Position numbers and translations under genes: made by a program. Under the pieces are notes generated by a model. The model was not told the origin of the DNA. It saw nothing but the letters and a program-made list of their open reading frames with translations, and did not search any database. A DNA stretch of 64,000 nt, from assembly GCF_003696265.1 (NCBI RefSeq), contig NZ_RFFH01000013.1:104255-168254 (forward strand). The letters are read 5' to 3'. The DNA is from Nocardia stercoris (GTDB lineage Bacteria > Actinomycetota > Actinomycetes > Mycobacteriales > Mycobacteriaceae). Of the stretch, positions 9,722-18,506 are shown piece after piece (the first letter of the stretch is position 1; each line of letters begins with the position of its first letter).

Positions 9722-11404
9722 GTGACTCTTTCGGCGGCGGACCTGCTCGGCGAGTTGGTCGATCGTGGGTCCTTCGTGTCCTGGGACGGTCCGGTCGTGC
9801 CGGTTCCGGTGTCGGCCGCGTATCGCGCGGAGCTGACGGCCGCGGCGGAGCGGTCCGGTACCGACGAGTCCGTGGTGACCGGCGAGGCGTTGTTGCGTGG
9901 CCGCCGGGTGGCGGTGATCGCCTGCGAATTCCGCTTCCTGGCCGGGTCGATCGGTGTGGCCGCGGCCGAGCGGGTCGTGCGGGCGGTCGAGCGTGCCACC
10001 GAACTCGGTCTGCCGCTGCTGGCCTCGCCTACCTCGGGTGGGACCCGGATGCAGGAGGGCACGGTCGCCTTCGTGCAGATGGTGAAGATCGCGGGTGCGG
10101 TCGCGGCGCACAAGCAGGCCGGCTACCCGTATCTGGTGTATCTGCGTGACCCGACCATGGGCGGGGTGTTCGCGTCGTGGGGTTCGCTGGGGCACATGAC
10201 CTTCGCCGAACCCGGTGCGCGGATCGGATTCCTGGGACCACGGGTGTACGAGGCGCTGTACGGGCATCCGTTCCCGGAGGGTGTGCAGACGGCCGAAAAC
10301 CTTTACCGCAGTGGGGTTGTCGACGGTGTGCTGCCCGCCGGGGTGTTCCGCCGGGTCGCGCACCGGGTACTCGAAGTCGTCGACGGCGCGCGCGGTGCCG
10401 CCGGTGCGGCGAATGCCGGTGCCGCCGGTATCCGGGTCGGCGTCGAGGGGCGCGGTGCCGTGCCGGAACCCGATGCGCCGCGGTCGCCGCGCGGTGGCGG
10501 AGCTGACCGAAGCGGACATGGTGCGCCGGATAGCGCTGTGCGGCAGTCGTTCTCGGCGGGTGGCGACCCTGTGGATGCGGCGTCGGCGACCGGATCTGCG
10601 CCTTCGGCCGGGGAATCCGATTCCGGCACACCGGCGCAGGCCTGGCGGGACGTGCGGATCTCCCGCGAACCGGGCCGCCCAGGCATCCGAGAGTTGTTGC
10701 GGCGGGCCACGAATCGCGTTCCGCTCAGCGGCACCGGGCAGGGCGAATCCGATCGCACTGTCCTGCATGCCTTCGCCCAGCTGGGCGGGCGGTCCTGCAT
10801 CGTGTTCGGACACGACCGGTCCACCGCGTCCGCCGAGAACACCATGGGCCCGGCCGCATTACGCGAAGCGCAGCGTGCCATGCGCCTGGCCGCCGAACTT
10901 CACCTGCCGCTGGTCCTGGTCATCGACACCGCCGGTGCCGCGCTCTCGCGGGAGGCGGAGGAACGCGGGCTCGCCCCCGAAATCGCCCGCTGCCTGGCGG
11001 AACTCGTCACCCTCGACACCCCGACGGTATCGGTGCTGCTCGGACAGGGCAGTGGCGGCGGTGCTCTGGCCCTCCTGCCCGCCGACCGCGTCCTGGCCGC
11101 GCAACACAGCTGGCTGGCCCCACTCCCGCCGGAGGGCGCCAGCGAACTCGTCTACCGTGACCCAGCCCGCGCCCCGGAAGTGGCCGCCGCGCAGCGCATC
11201 CGGGCCCGCGACCTGCTGGCCGACGGCATCGTCGACCGAATCGTCGCCGAAAACCCCGACGCCGCAACCGAACCGGAGGACTTCGCGCGCCGCATGGTGG
11301 ACGCGATCGCGGCCGAGCTCACCGACCTCGGCGGCCGCCCGACCGCGGAACTGCGTGCCCTGCGCTCGCGCCGCTACCGCCGCCTCGGCCTGCCCACCCG
11401 ATAG
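9722..11404 (+). CDS. accD3: Acyl-CoA carboxylase carboxyltransferase AccD3-like
   Basis: Carboxyltransferase of biotin-dependent acyl-CoA carboxylases, 560 residues. The amino half (about 1-220) carries the beta-type crotonase fold: GGSxGVAAAER-like LAGSIGVAAAERVVRAVE, SPTSGGTRMQEG and DPTMGGVFASWGSLGH. The second half (about 310-560) carries the alpha-type fold: MGPAALREAQRAM, VLVIDTAGAALS and LLGQGSGGGALALLPADRV. Both match my memory of M. tuberculosis AccD3 (Rv0904c), whose acyl substrate is uncertain. Between the halves sits a Gly/Ala-rich low-complexity linker of about 80 residues, longer than I recall in mycobacteria. GTG start. Its neighbours prrA and echA6 support the AccD3 assignment. 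Confidence 0.88.
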   Translation: MTLSAADLLGELVDRGSFVSWDGPVVPVPVSAAYRAELTAAAERSGTDESVVTGEALLRGRRVAVIACEFRFLAGSIGVAAAERVVRAVERATELGLPLLASPTSGGTRMQEGTVAFVQMVKIAGAVAAHKQAGYPYLVYLRDPTMGGVFASWGSLGHMTFAEPGARIGFLGPRVYEALYGHPFPEGVQTAENLYRSGVVDGVLPAGVFRRVAHRVLEVVDGARGAAGAANAGAAGIRVGVEGRGAVPEPDAPRSPRGGGADRSGHGAPDSAVRQSFSAGGDPVDAASATGSAPSAGESDSGTPAQAWRDVRISREPGRPGIRELLRRATNRVPLSGTGQGESDRTVLHAFAQLGGRSCIVFGHDRSTASAENTMGPAALREAQRAMRLAAELHLPLVLVIDTAGAALSREAEERGLAPEIARCLAELVTLDTPTVSVLLGQGSGGGALALLPADRVLAAQHSWLAPLPPEGASELVYRDPARAPEVAAAQRIRARDLLADGIVDRIVAENPDAATEPEDFARRMVDAIAAELTDLGGRPTAELRALRSRRYRRLGLPTR

Positions 11405-11491
11405 CCCGGCGCCTCGGCCGCGGTGTACGCCACGGTCCAACACATACGTCGGTCGTTGACGTGGTCGCCGAGCGCTTCTACGGTCGCAAAG

Positions 11492-12346
11492 GTGACCTTT
11501 CGTAGCGCGACCAGCACAGTACCGTCGATGGTTCTCAACGACGGGAACGTGATTCCGCAGCTCGGTTTCGGTGTGTGGCAGGTGAGTGAGGATCAGACCA
11601 CCGCTACCGTCGCCACCGCGCTGGAGACCGGCTATCGCAGCATCGATACCGCCGCCGCCTACCAGAACGAGACGGAGGTGGGCCGGGCGATCGCCGAGTC
11701 GGGTCTGCCGCGCGACGACATCTTCCTCACCACGAAACTGTGGAACTCCGACCAGGGCTACGACTCCACGCTGCGCGCCTTCGACGCCAGCATGGCCAAA
11801 CTGGGTGTGGAGTTCCTGGATCTGTACCTGATCCACTGGCCGGTGGCCGCGGCCGGCCGGTTCGTCGACACCTTCCGCGCCTTCCAGACGTTGAAGGCGC
11901 AGGGCCGGATCGGGTCGATCGGCGTGAGCAACTTCCAGATTCCCCACCTGGAACGGCTGATTGCCGAGACCGGTGAGGTGCCGGCGGTGAACCAGATCGA
12001 GCTGCATCCCACGCTCGCGCAGCCGCGGCTGCGCGAGTTCCACGCCGAGCACGCCATCGTCACCGAGGCGTGGAGCCCGCTGGGCCAGGGGCAGGAGCTG
12101 ACGAACCCGGTGATCACCGCGATCGCCGCCGAGATCGGCCGGACCCCGGCGCAGGTGGTCATCCGCTGGCATCTGCAGCTGGGCACCGTGGTCATCCCGA
12201 AGTCGGTGACCCCGGCCCGCATCCGGGAGAACTTCGACGTCTTCTCCTTCGAACTCACCGCCGACCAGATGGGGCGGATCTCCGCCCTGGACACCGGCAC
12301 CCGGGTCGGCCCCGACCCGGACGAGTTCGCGTACGGCCTGGACTGA
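11492..12346 (+). CDS. Aldo-keto reductase (Rv2971-like)
   Basis: NADPH-dependent oxidoreductase of the AKR5 group, about 284 residues. The catalytic tetrad is visible: Asp in SIDTAAAY, Tyr in the same motif, Lys in LTTKLWN and His in LIHWP. Signatures for cofactor binding (GVSNFQIPHLERL, VIPKSVTPARIRENF) are intact. The opening MVLNDGNVIPQLGFGVWQ is the standard first strand, and M. tuberculosis Rv2971 has about 10-12 residues before it, so I chose GTG 11492. GTG 11423 and ATG 11528 are possible. It sits between accD3 and echA6, where I recall no such gene in M. tuberculosis, so it is likely an interposed gene. The substrate is unknown; the family reduces methylglyoxal and other carbonyls. 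Confidence 0.9.
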   Translation: MTFRSATSTVPSMVLNDGNVIPQLGFGVWQVSEDQTTATVATALETGYRSIDTAAAYQNETEVGRAIAESGLPRDDIFLTTKLWNSDQGYDSTLRAFDASMAKLGVEFLDLYLIHWPVAAAGRFVDTFRAFQTLKAQGRIGSIGVSNFQIPHLERLIAETGEVPAVNQIELHPTLAQPRLREFHAEHAIVTEAWSPLGQGQELTNPVITAIAAEIGRTPAQVVIRWHLQLGTVVIPKSVTPARIRENFDVFSFELTADQMGRISALDTGTRVGPDPDEFAYGLD

Positions 12347-12492
12347 CGCGGTATTCGCGCGCCCGGCGGGCGGCGGGCATCACGTACCGCGCGGTAAGTT
12401 GCGGCAATAGAGTGGGATCGACGAGATCGTCCGGCGGCCGGACCGGCCACCGCGACGCACGCAATCGAACCGCATGTATTGGGGAGAAGCTG

Positions 12493-13218
12493 ATGCTGGC
12501 ATCCAGCCGCTCGGGTGATGTGATCACCCTGGAACTGCAACGTCCGCAGCGCCGCAACGCGCTCAACCTCGAACTGGTGGGCTTGCTGCACGACGCGGTC
12601 GTGCAGGCCGCGGAGCAGGCACGGGTGATCGTACTCACCGGCCAGGGCACGGTTTTCAGCGCGGGCGCCGACCTCGACGGGATCGACAACGAGGACTTCC
12701 TCACCGCCCTGCAGGCCATGCTGGTGACCATCGAGTCGGTCCCGGTGCCGGTGATCGCCGCGCTCAACGGCGGCGCGTACGGTGCCGGGGTACAGCTGGC
12801 GCTGGCCTCGGATCTGCGGGTGCTGGACCCGAATGCGTCGATCGCCATCCCCGCCGCGAAACTCGGTATCTCGGTGGACAATTGGACGATGAAGCGGCTG
12901 GTGTCGCTGGTCGGCGGCGGTCCGGCGCGCACCATGCTGATGGGTGCCGGGACCATCTCGGCGGCCGACGCGTACACCCACGGCTTCGCCAACCGGATCG
13001 GCACGCTCGCCGACGCCCAGCAGTGGGCGGAGTCGATCGCCGAGCTGGCGCCACTGTCGTTGCAGCACATGAAACTCGTGCTCAACGACGACGGCACCCG
13101 CACCGAAGCCACCGATGATCAGCTCACGGCACTCCACCGCGCCTGGTCGAGCGCCGATGCCAAGGAGGCGCTCGCCGCCCGCGGCGAGAAGCGCACCCCG
13201 AAGTTCGAGGGCCGCTGA
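12493..13218 (+). CDS. echA6: Enoyl-CoA hydratase/isomerase family protein EchA6
   Basis: Crotonase-fold protein of 241 residues. The oxyanion-hole strands (GQGTVFSAGADLDG and ALNGGAYGAGVQLALASDLRV) are present, and the carboxy segment GFANRIGTLADAQQWAE and LQHMKLVLNDDGT match my memory of M. tuberculosis EchA6 (Rv0905). That protein lacks hydratase activity and passes long-chain acyl-CoA to FAS-II for mycolate synthesis; the same role is inferred here, not shown. ATG 12493 is preceded by GGGGAG, a good ribosome site. The stop overlaps the next ATG by one base (TGATG), so the two genes are probably co-translated. A neighbouring AccD3 homologue matches the mycobacterial arrangement. Confidence 0.9.
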   Translation: MLASSRSGDVITLELQRPQRRNALNLELVGLLHDAVVQAAEQARVIVLTGQGTVFSAGADLDGIDNEDFLTALQAMLVTIESVPVPVIAALNGGAYGAGVQLALASDLRVLDPNASIAIPAAKLGISVDNWTMKRLVSLVGGGPARTMLMGAGTISAADAYTHGFANRIGTLADAQQWAESIAELAPLSLQHMKLVLNDDGTRTEATDDQLTALHRAWSSADAKEALAARGEKRTPKFEGR

Positions 13219-14384
13219 TGGCGGGGACGATCCGGCGTCTGGTCGCCGGTGCCGCCGGCGTCGCGGGACTCAGCGCCCTGGTCCGGGCGGCCTGGGACGT
13301 GCCCGAGGAGCTCGGCGCGACCGCGAACGAGATCGCGCCGGTGGCCGCGGGCGCGAGCAGCTATCGCGACCGCAAGTTCCACAACACCGAGCCCAGCGTC
13401 CAGCTTGCGCCGGGATCGTCCCCGTCACTGCTCACCTCGGTGCTCACCCGCCGCAACGTCGGCCGCCCGCCGCGGCCCGTGCCGCTGGTGTCCGAACCGC
13501 CGGCCGGGACGGCGGGTGCGCTTGCGGTGACCTGGTACGGGCACGCGTCCGCGCTGCTCGAGGTCGACGGGTTCCGGGTACTCACCGACCCGGTGTGGAG
13601 TGAGCGGGTGTCCCCGTCGCAGCTGGTCGGCCCGGCCCGGCTGCACCCGGTGCCGTTGCCGCTGACCGACCTGCCGCCGCTGGACGCGATCGTGATCTCG
13701 CACGACCACTACGACCATCTGGATCTGGCGACCGTGCGCGCGCTCACCGACACCCAGGACGCGCTGTTCGTGGTGCCGCTGGGAATCGGCGCGCATCTGC
13801 GGAAGTGGCGGGTGCCCGCGGCCCGGATCGTGGAGCTGGACTGGGGTACGTCCACCACGCTGAACCGTCCCGCGGGTTCCGGGGCGGACGCGCTGGTGAT
13901 CACCTGCACCGAGGCGCGGCACTTCTCCGGGCGCGGCACCTCCCGCAACCTGACCCAGTGGGCGTCGTGGGTGATCTCGGGCCCGCGGCACCGCGCGTAC
14001 TTCGGTGGCGACACCGGCTACACCAAGGCGTTCGCCGAGATCGGCGCCAACTACGGCCCGTTCGACCTCACCCTGCTGCCGGTCGGCGCCTACGACGAGC
14101 ACTGGCCCGATATCCACATGAACCCGGAGGAGGCGGTCGCCGCGCACGCGGACGTGTGCGTGGGCGCGGCGGGCTACGGCGTGATGGTGCCCATCCACTG
14201 GGCCACTTTCAATCTGGCATTTCACCCGTGGGTCGAGCCGATCCGGCGGATGCGGGCCGCGGCCCAGGCCGCGGGAACCCGGACGGCGGTGCCGCTGCCG
14301 GGTCAGCGACTCGATATCGATACCCTATCGCCGCAGGTAGAGTGGTGGGAAGATGTGGACAAGCCCGGCAAGACCGACGAATGA
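13218..14384 (+). CDS. Metallo-beta-lactamase-fold hydrolase (NAPE-PLD-like, Rv0906 homologue)
   Basis: MBL-fold hydrolase of 388 residues. The zinc motif HDHYDH begins at His162, and further ligands occur in TEARHFSGRG, YFGGDTGYTK and MVPIHWATFNLA. This arrangement is that of the NAPE-hydrolysing phospholipase D-like branch, and Rv0906 downstream of echA6 in M. tuberculosis belongs to it. A short hydrophobic amino-terminal stretch (LVAGAAGVAGLSALVRAAW) could be a membrane anchor. It overlaps echA6 by one base. A lipid or phospholipid substrate is plausible given the family and neighbours, but nothing in the sequence fixes it. Confidence 0.85.
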   Translation: MAGTIRRLVAGAAGVAGLSALVRAAWDVPEELGATANEIAPVAAGASSYRDRKFHNTEPSVQLAPGSSPSLLTSVLTRRNVGRPPRPVPLVSEPPAGTAGALAVTWYGHASALLEVDGFRVLTDPVWSERVSPSQLVGPARLHPVPLPLTDLPPLDAIVISHDHYDHLDLATVRALTDTQDALFVVPLGIGAHLRKWRVPAARIVELDWGTSTTLNRPAGSGADALVITCTEARHFSGRGTSRNLTQWASWVISGPRHRAYFGGDTGYTKAFAEIGANYGPFDLTLLPVGAYDEHWPDIHMNPEEAVAAHADVCVGAAGYGVMVPIHWATFNLAFHPWVEPIRRMRAAAQAAGTRTAVPLPGQRLDIDTLSPQVEWWEDVDKPGKTDE

Positions 14385-14397
14385 CGGAGGTAACGCT

Positions 14398-14727
14398 GTG
14401 AGTTTGATGGACACCTTGAAAGGGTTGCTCGACAAGGGCAAGGAAACCGTCGAGGGCAACGCCGACAAGATCCACGATGCGGTCGACAAGGCCGGCAGCT
14501 TCATCGACGAGAAGACCGGCGGCAGGTACGGCGAGCAGATCAAGAAGGGCACCGACGCGGTGAAGAGCGCGATCCCGGAGCCGCATGCCGCCGCTGCGTC
14601 CGCCCCGGAACCCGCGCCCTCCGCCTCGGAACCCACGCCGCCCACCCCGGAACCCGCGCCGCCAGCACCGACACCGGCGCCGCCCGCACCGGAACCGGCG
14701 GCCGAACAGACTCCGCCGGCCGAGTAG
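14398..14727 (+). CDS. MT0933/Rv0909-like antitoxin family protein with Pro-rich tail
   Basis: Small 109-residue protein. Residues 1-58 form a charged amphipathic helix pair (MSLMDTLKGLLDKGKE..., DAVDKAGSFIDEKTGG) characteristic of the MT0933-like antitoxin family, whose founding member corresponds to Rv0909. The remaining half is Ala/Pro/Glu low complexity (PEPAPSASEPTPPTPEP...), absent from the short mycobacterial form. GTG 14398 was chosen because GGAGG lies 8-12 bases upstream; ATG 14407 is an alternative. In M. tuberculosis the partner toxin Rv0910 is adjacent, but here ligD follows, so no partner toxin is seen. Function as an antitoxin is therefore doubtful; a stress or envelope role is equally possible. 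Confidence 0.65.
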   Translation: MSLMDTLKGLLDKGKETVEGNADKIHDAVDKAGSFIDEKTGGRYGEQIKKGTDAVKSAIPEPHAAAASAPEPAPSASEPTPPTPEPAPPAPTPAPPAPEPAAEQTPPAE

Positions 14728-14796
14728 CTCGGCCCGTCCGACCTCCGGGCTGTCGCGTGCGCGGCCGCCGGTGACGTCGCGCGCCCGGCAGCCGCC

Positions 14797-17085
14797 ATGG
14801 CCACCCGCGAATACGGGGGAATCGAGGTTGCGGTCAGCAACCTCGACAAGGTGCTGTATCCGTCGACCGGTACCACGAAGGGGGAGGTGGTCGACTATTT
14901 CGTGGCGGTCGCGGCCGGTGTCCTCCCGCACATCGCGGGCCGGCCGGTCACCCGAAAACGCTGGCCGAACGGGGTGGACCAGCCTTCGTTCTTCGAGAAG
15001 AACCTGGCCGCGCACGTGCCGTCCTGGCTGCCGCGGCGCGGCGTGGTCCATTCCGATCGGCGGGTGACCTATCCGCTGATCGACTCGGTGGCGGGGCTGG
15101 CCTGGCTGGGCCAGCAGGCCGCACTGGAAATCCATGTGCCGCAATGGCGTTTCGATGCCGACGGGCCGGGCCCGAACACCCGGCTGGTCTTCGATCTGGA
15201 CCCCGGCCCGGGTGCGGGGCTGGCCGAATGCGCGGCGATCGCGCTGGCCATCCGCGACACCGTGCACGAGGTGGGCCTGCGCGCCTATCCGGTGACCAGC
15301 GGCAGCAAGGGAATTCACGTCTACGTGCCGCTGGACAATCCGCTCGACGCGACGGGCGCGTCCACGGTCGCCAAACAGGTGGCCACCGGACTGCAGCAGT
15401 TGCATCCCGGTCTGGTCACCGCGTCGATGGCGAAGTCGGCGCGGACCGGCAAGATCTTCTTGGACTGGAGTCAGAACAACCCGGCCAAGACCACCATCGC
15501 GCCCTACTCGCTGCGCGGGCGTGAGCATCCGACCGTGGCCGCCCCGCGCGCCTGGTCCGAGATCGAGGCCGGAGACCGGTTGCGGCAGTTGACCTTCGAC
15601 GAGGTGCTGACCCGTTTCCGGGCCGACGGTGACCTGCTGGACGGACTGGACCCCGCGCTGCCCAGGGCCGCGGATCCGCTCGACACCTACCGGTCGATGC
15701 GCGATCCGCGGCGCACCCCGGAACCCGTTCCGGCCGGGGCGCCGATCGCCGGGCCGGGCAACCGGTTCGTGGTGCAGGAGCATCACGCGCGCCGGCTGCA
15801 CTGGGACGTGCGCTTGGAACGCGACGGTGTGCTCGTGTCCTGGGCGGTCCCCAAGGGGCCGCCGACCTCACCGAAGCAGAACCGGCTCGCCGTCCACACC
15901 GAGGATCATCCCTTGGAGTACCTGGACTTCCACGGCACGATTCCGCGCGGGGAGTACGGCGGCGGCGAGATGACGATCTGGGACCGCGGCACCTACGAGA
16001 CCGAGAAGTGGCGCGACGACGAGGTGATCGTCCGGTTCCACGGTGAACGGCTGGACGGGCGTTACGCCTTCATTCAGACCTCCGGGACGCAGTGGCTGAT
16101 GCATCTGATGAAACCCGTCGAGCCCGAACCCGCGGCTGCCGGTGTGGGCGCGCGCGGCAAGGTGGTGCGGACCGCGACCGGGCCCGCCGGTGCCGAGAGT
16201 TCCGACTTTCCGCGCGGTCTGCGCCCGATGCTGGCCACCGCCGCGGAGGTCGCGAACCTCGACGACACCGACTGGGCTTTCGAGATCAAGTGGGACGGCT
16301 TCCGGCTGATCGGCGAATTCGACCGCGGCACAGCCACATTGCGCAGCCGGGCGGGAAACGTGGTCACCGATCGCTATCCGCGGATCGCCGCCTCGGCCGC
16401 CGCGTTGGCCGGGCACAGGGTGGTGCTCGACGGTGAGGCTGTCGTCCTCGACGATCAGGGTCTGTCGAATGTCGCGCTGCTGCAATCGGATCCGGCGCGC
16501 GCGGTATTCGTGGTGTTCGACGTGCTGTATCTCGACGGCACCTCGCTGATCGGCAAGCGCTACAGCGACCGCCGCATGGTGCTCGAGGCGCTGGCGGCGT
16601 CGGTACCCGAACTGCTCGTGCCGGACCGGATGTCCGGGCCGGGCGCGACGGCGCTGGACATCAGCCGCGAACTCGGCCAGGAGGGGGTGGTGGCCAAGCG
16701 GCTGGATTCGACCTACCAACCCGGCCGGCGCTCGCAGGCCTGGATCAAGACCCGCAACTGGCGGACCCAGGAGGTGGTTATCGGCGGCTGGCGGCGCAGT
16801 CCGGCGCGCCCGTTCGCCTCACTGCTGGTCGGGATTCCGCACGAGGGCACCCTGCAGTACATCGGCCGGGTCGGAACCGGTTTCAGCGAACGGCAACAGC
16901 AGGAACTGTCGGCGCGAATGCGGCCACTGGAGCGTAAAACCAGCCCGTTCGACAACGACCTGACCGCCGAGGAAATCGCCGACGCGGTATGGGTGACACC
17001 GAAACTGACCGGGCTCGTGCGTTTCATGAATTGGACCGATGCCGGGCGGCTGTGGCATCCGGCATGGGTATCGGGCGGCCGGTAA
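14797..17085 (+). CDS. ligD: ATP-dependent DNA ligase LigD (polymerase-nuclease-ligase)
   Basis: Multifunctional ligase of bacterial non-homologous end joining, 762 residues, with the same domain order and almost the same length as mycobacterial LigD. The polymerase/primase domain comes first (about 1-290), with metal-binding Asp133 and Asp135 in VFDLDPGPG and SGSKGIHVYVPL. The 3'-phosphoesterase follows (about 315-440), with EHHARRLHWDVRLE at His329/330 and PRGEYGGGEM. The ligase domain begins near 470, with nucleotidyl-transfer Lys498 in EIKWDGF and the OB-fold with IKTRNWRTQEV. The ATG is the only good start. The partner Ku gene is not in the window. Confidence 0.95.
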   Translation: MATREYGGIEVAVSNLDKVLYPSTGTTKGEVVDYFVAVAAGVLPHIAGRPVTRKRWPNGVDQPSFFEKNLAAHVPSWLPRRGVVHSDRRVTYPLIDSVAGLAWLGQQAALEIHVPQWRFDADGPGPNTRLVFDLDPGPGAGLAECAAIALAIRDTVHEVGLRAYPVTSGSKGIHVYVPLDNPLDATGASTVAKQVATGLQQLHPGLVTASMAKSARTGKIFLDWSQNNPAKTTIAPYSLRGREHPTVAAPRAWSEIEAGDRLRQLTFDEVLTRFRADGDLLDGLDPALPRAADPLDTYRSMRDPRRTPEPVPAGAPIAGPGNRFVVQEHHARRLHWDVRLERDGVLVSWAVPKGPPTSPKQNRLAVHTEDHPLEYLDFHGTIPRGEYGGGEMTIWDRGTYETEKWRDDEVIVRFHGERLDGRYAFIQTSGTQWLMHLMKPVEPEPAAAGVGARGKVVRTATGPAGAESSDFPRGLRPMLATAAEVANLDDTDWAFEIKWDGFRLIGEFDRGTATLRSRAGNVVTDRYPRIAASAAALAGHRVVLDGEAVVLDDQGLSNVALLQSDPARAVFVVFDVLYLDGTSLIGKRYSDRRMVLEALAASVPELLVPDRMSGPGATALDISRELGQEGVVAKRLDSTYQPGRRSQAWIKTRNWRTQEVVIGGWRRSPARPFASLLVGIPHEGTLQYIGRVGTGFSERQQQELSARMRPLERKTSPFDNDLTAEEIADAVWVTPKLTGLVRFMNWTDAGRLWHPAWVSGGR

Positions 17086-17124
17086 ATTCCGCGGACCCGG
17101 CGAATCAGTCGTTATCATGGTGCT

Positions 17125-18372
17125 ATGGCACCGATCACATTCCGGGCTGCCCGAATTCTCACGCGATTGTGCCGATCGGTTCTGGTCGGGGCCGTTGCCG
17201 CCTTGACGGTGCCGCTGTCGGTCGCGCCGGTGCAGGCCGACCAGCCCTCGCCCGATTCCGACCCCTTCTATTCGGTTCCCGCGGATGTGTCGTCCTACGG
17301 CAACGGCACCCTCCTGGGTGCGCGGCCGATCTCGCTGTTCGGGCTGCCGGTACCGGTGTCGGCCTGGCAGATCCGTTATCGCACAACCGATTCGACCGGA
17401 AAGGCGATCGCCGACGTGGCCACCGTGCTGGTGCCGCAGGGGGAGTGGAACGGGCCGGGAGCCCGGCCGGTGCTGGCCTATCAGATGCCCGAGGACAGTC
17501 TCGGGACCGCCTGCGCCCCGTCCTACGCGCTGTCCGGGGGTGGCGGCGCCGCCCTGGCCAACGCCCTGCCGGACGTGCCCTACATCGGCACCGCGCTGCT
17601 GCGCGGCTGGTCGCTGGTGCTCAGCGACTACGAGGGTCCGCAGTCGCGATTCCTGGACGGGCTCACCGAGGGTCGTGGGGTCCTCGACGGGATCCGGGCC
17701 GCGCGGAGCTTCGGGCCGAGCGGGATCGGGCCGGCCAGCCCACTGGGCATGTGGGGCTACTCCGGTGGCGCGTTCGCCACGCTGTGGGCGGCTCAGCTGC
17801 GGGCAAGCTACGCGCCCGACGTGGTGCCGGTCGGACTCACCGCGGGCGGGGTGCCGGCCGATGTCGCCGAGTTGGCCGCGCACGTCGACGGCGGCGGCCA
17901 GGCGGGGTTGTCGCTGCTGATCCTGCTGGCCATGATCCGTCAGGAGCAGCAGACGGGCCTGGCCGAGCTGCTCAATCCCAAGGGGCAGGCCCTGCAGGCC
18001 GATTCGGCCGGCGCCTGCGGCACCGACCTGGTCCTCGCGCATCCGCGGGCGCACGCCGACGACTACGCCACCGCGCCCGGGGTGCTGACCAGTCCGCAGT
18101 TCCTCGCGGCCGCCGAGCGGAACAGGCTGGGCAACATCCGGATCGACGTCCCGGCCTACCTGTACCACAGCACCACCGACGACACCGTCCCGGTCGACGG
18201 CTTCTCCGCCATGGTCGACCGCTACTGCGCGCAAGGCGTGGCGCTGACCGCCGTCCACTCGTCGTGGCCGTCGCACAACGGCGCGGCCATCGGCGAGGCG
18301 GGGGGAGCGATGAAGTTCCTCGCCGACCGGTTCGCCGGAGTTCCGGCACCGACCGGCTGCAACGTCACCTAG
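17125..18372 (+). CDS. Secreted lipase, CalA-like LIP family
   Basis: Exported serine lipase of 415 residues. A twin-Arg-free Sec signal peptide (AARILTRLCRSVLVGAVAALTVPLSVAPVQA) is followed by the LIP family core: SAWQIRYRTTDSTGKAIADVATVLVP, LLRGWSLVLSDYEGP and the nucleophile elbow GYSGGAFATLWAAQL. The catalytic Asp is probably in YHSTTDDTVPVDG and the His in WPSHNGAAIGEAGGAMKFLADRF. Related actinobacterial secreted lipases release fatty acids from triacylglycerols or host esters. It stands alone 39 bases after ligD and probably has its own promoter. Confidence 0.9.
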   Translation: MAPITFRAARILTRLCRSVLVGAVAALTVPLSVAPVQADQPSPDSDPFYSVPADVSSYGNGTLLGARPISLFGLPVPVSAWQIRYRTTDSTGKAIADVATVLVPQGEWNGPGARPVLAYQMPEDSLGTACAPSYALSGGGGAALANALPDVPYIGTALLRGWSLVLSDYEGPQSRFLDGLTEGRGVLDGIRAARSFGPSGIGPASPLGMWGYSGGAFATLWAAQLRASYAPDVVPVGLTAGGVPADVAELAAHVDGGGQAGLSLLILLAMIRQEQQTGLAELLNPKGQALQADSAGACGTDLVLAHPRAHADDYATAPGVLTSPQFLAAAERNRLGNIRIDVPAYLYHSTTDDTVPVDGFSAMVDRYCAQGVALTAVHSSWPSHNGAAIGEAGGAMKFLADRFAGVPAPTGCNVT

Positions 18373-18506
18373 GGACTTCGGCGCCCTCGGCCGGCGCACG
18401 GCCGTGGTTCCTTGCTACTGCCGCAACGACAGAGTCCGCGGGATGATCGTTCGCTGTCGCGCGCGGCCCGGCTCGCGAATTCGGCCGGGGCAGTGACAGT
18501 GTCGGG

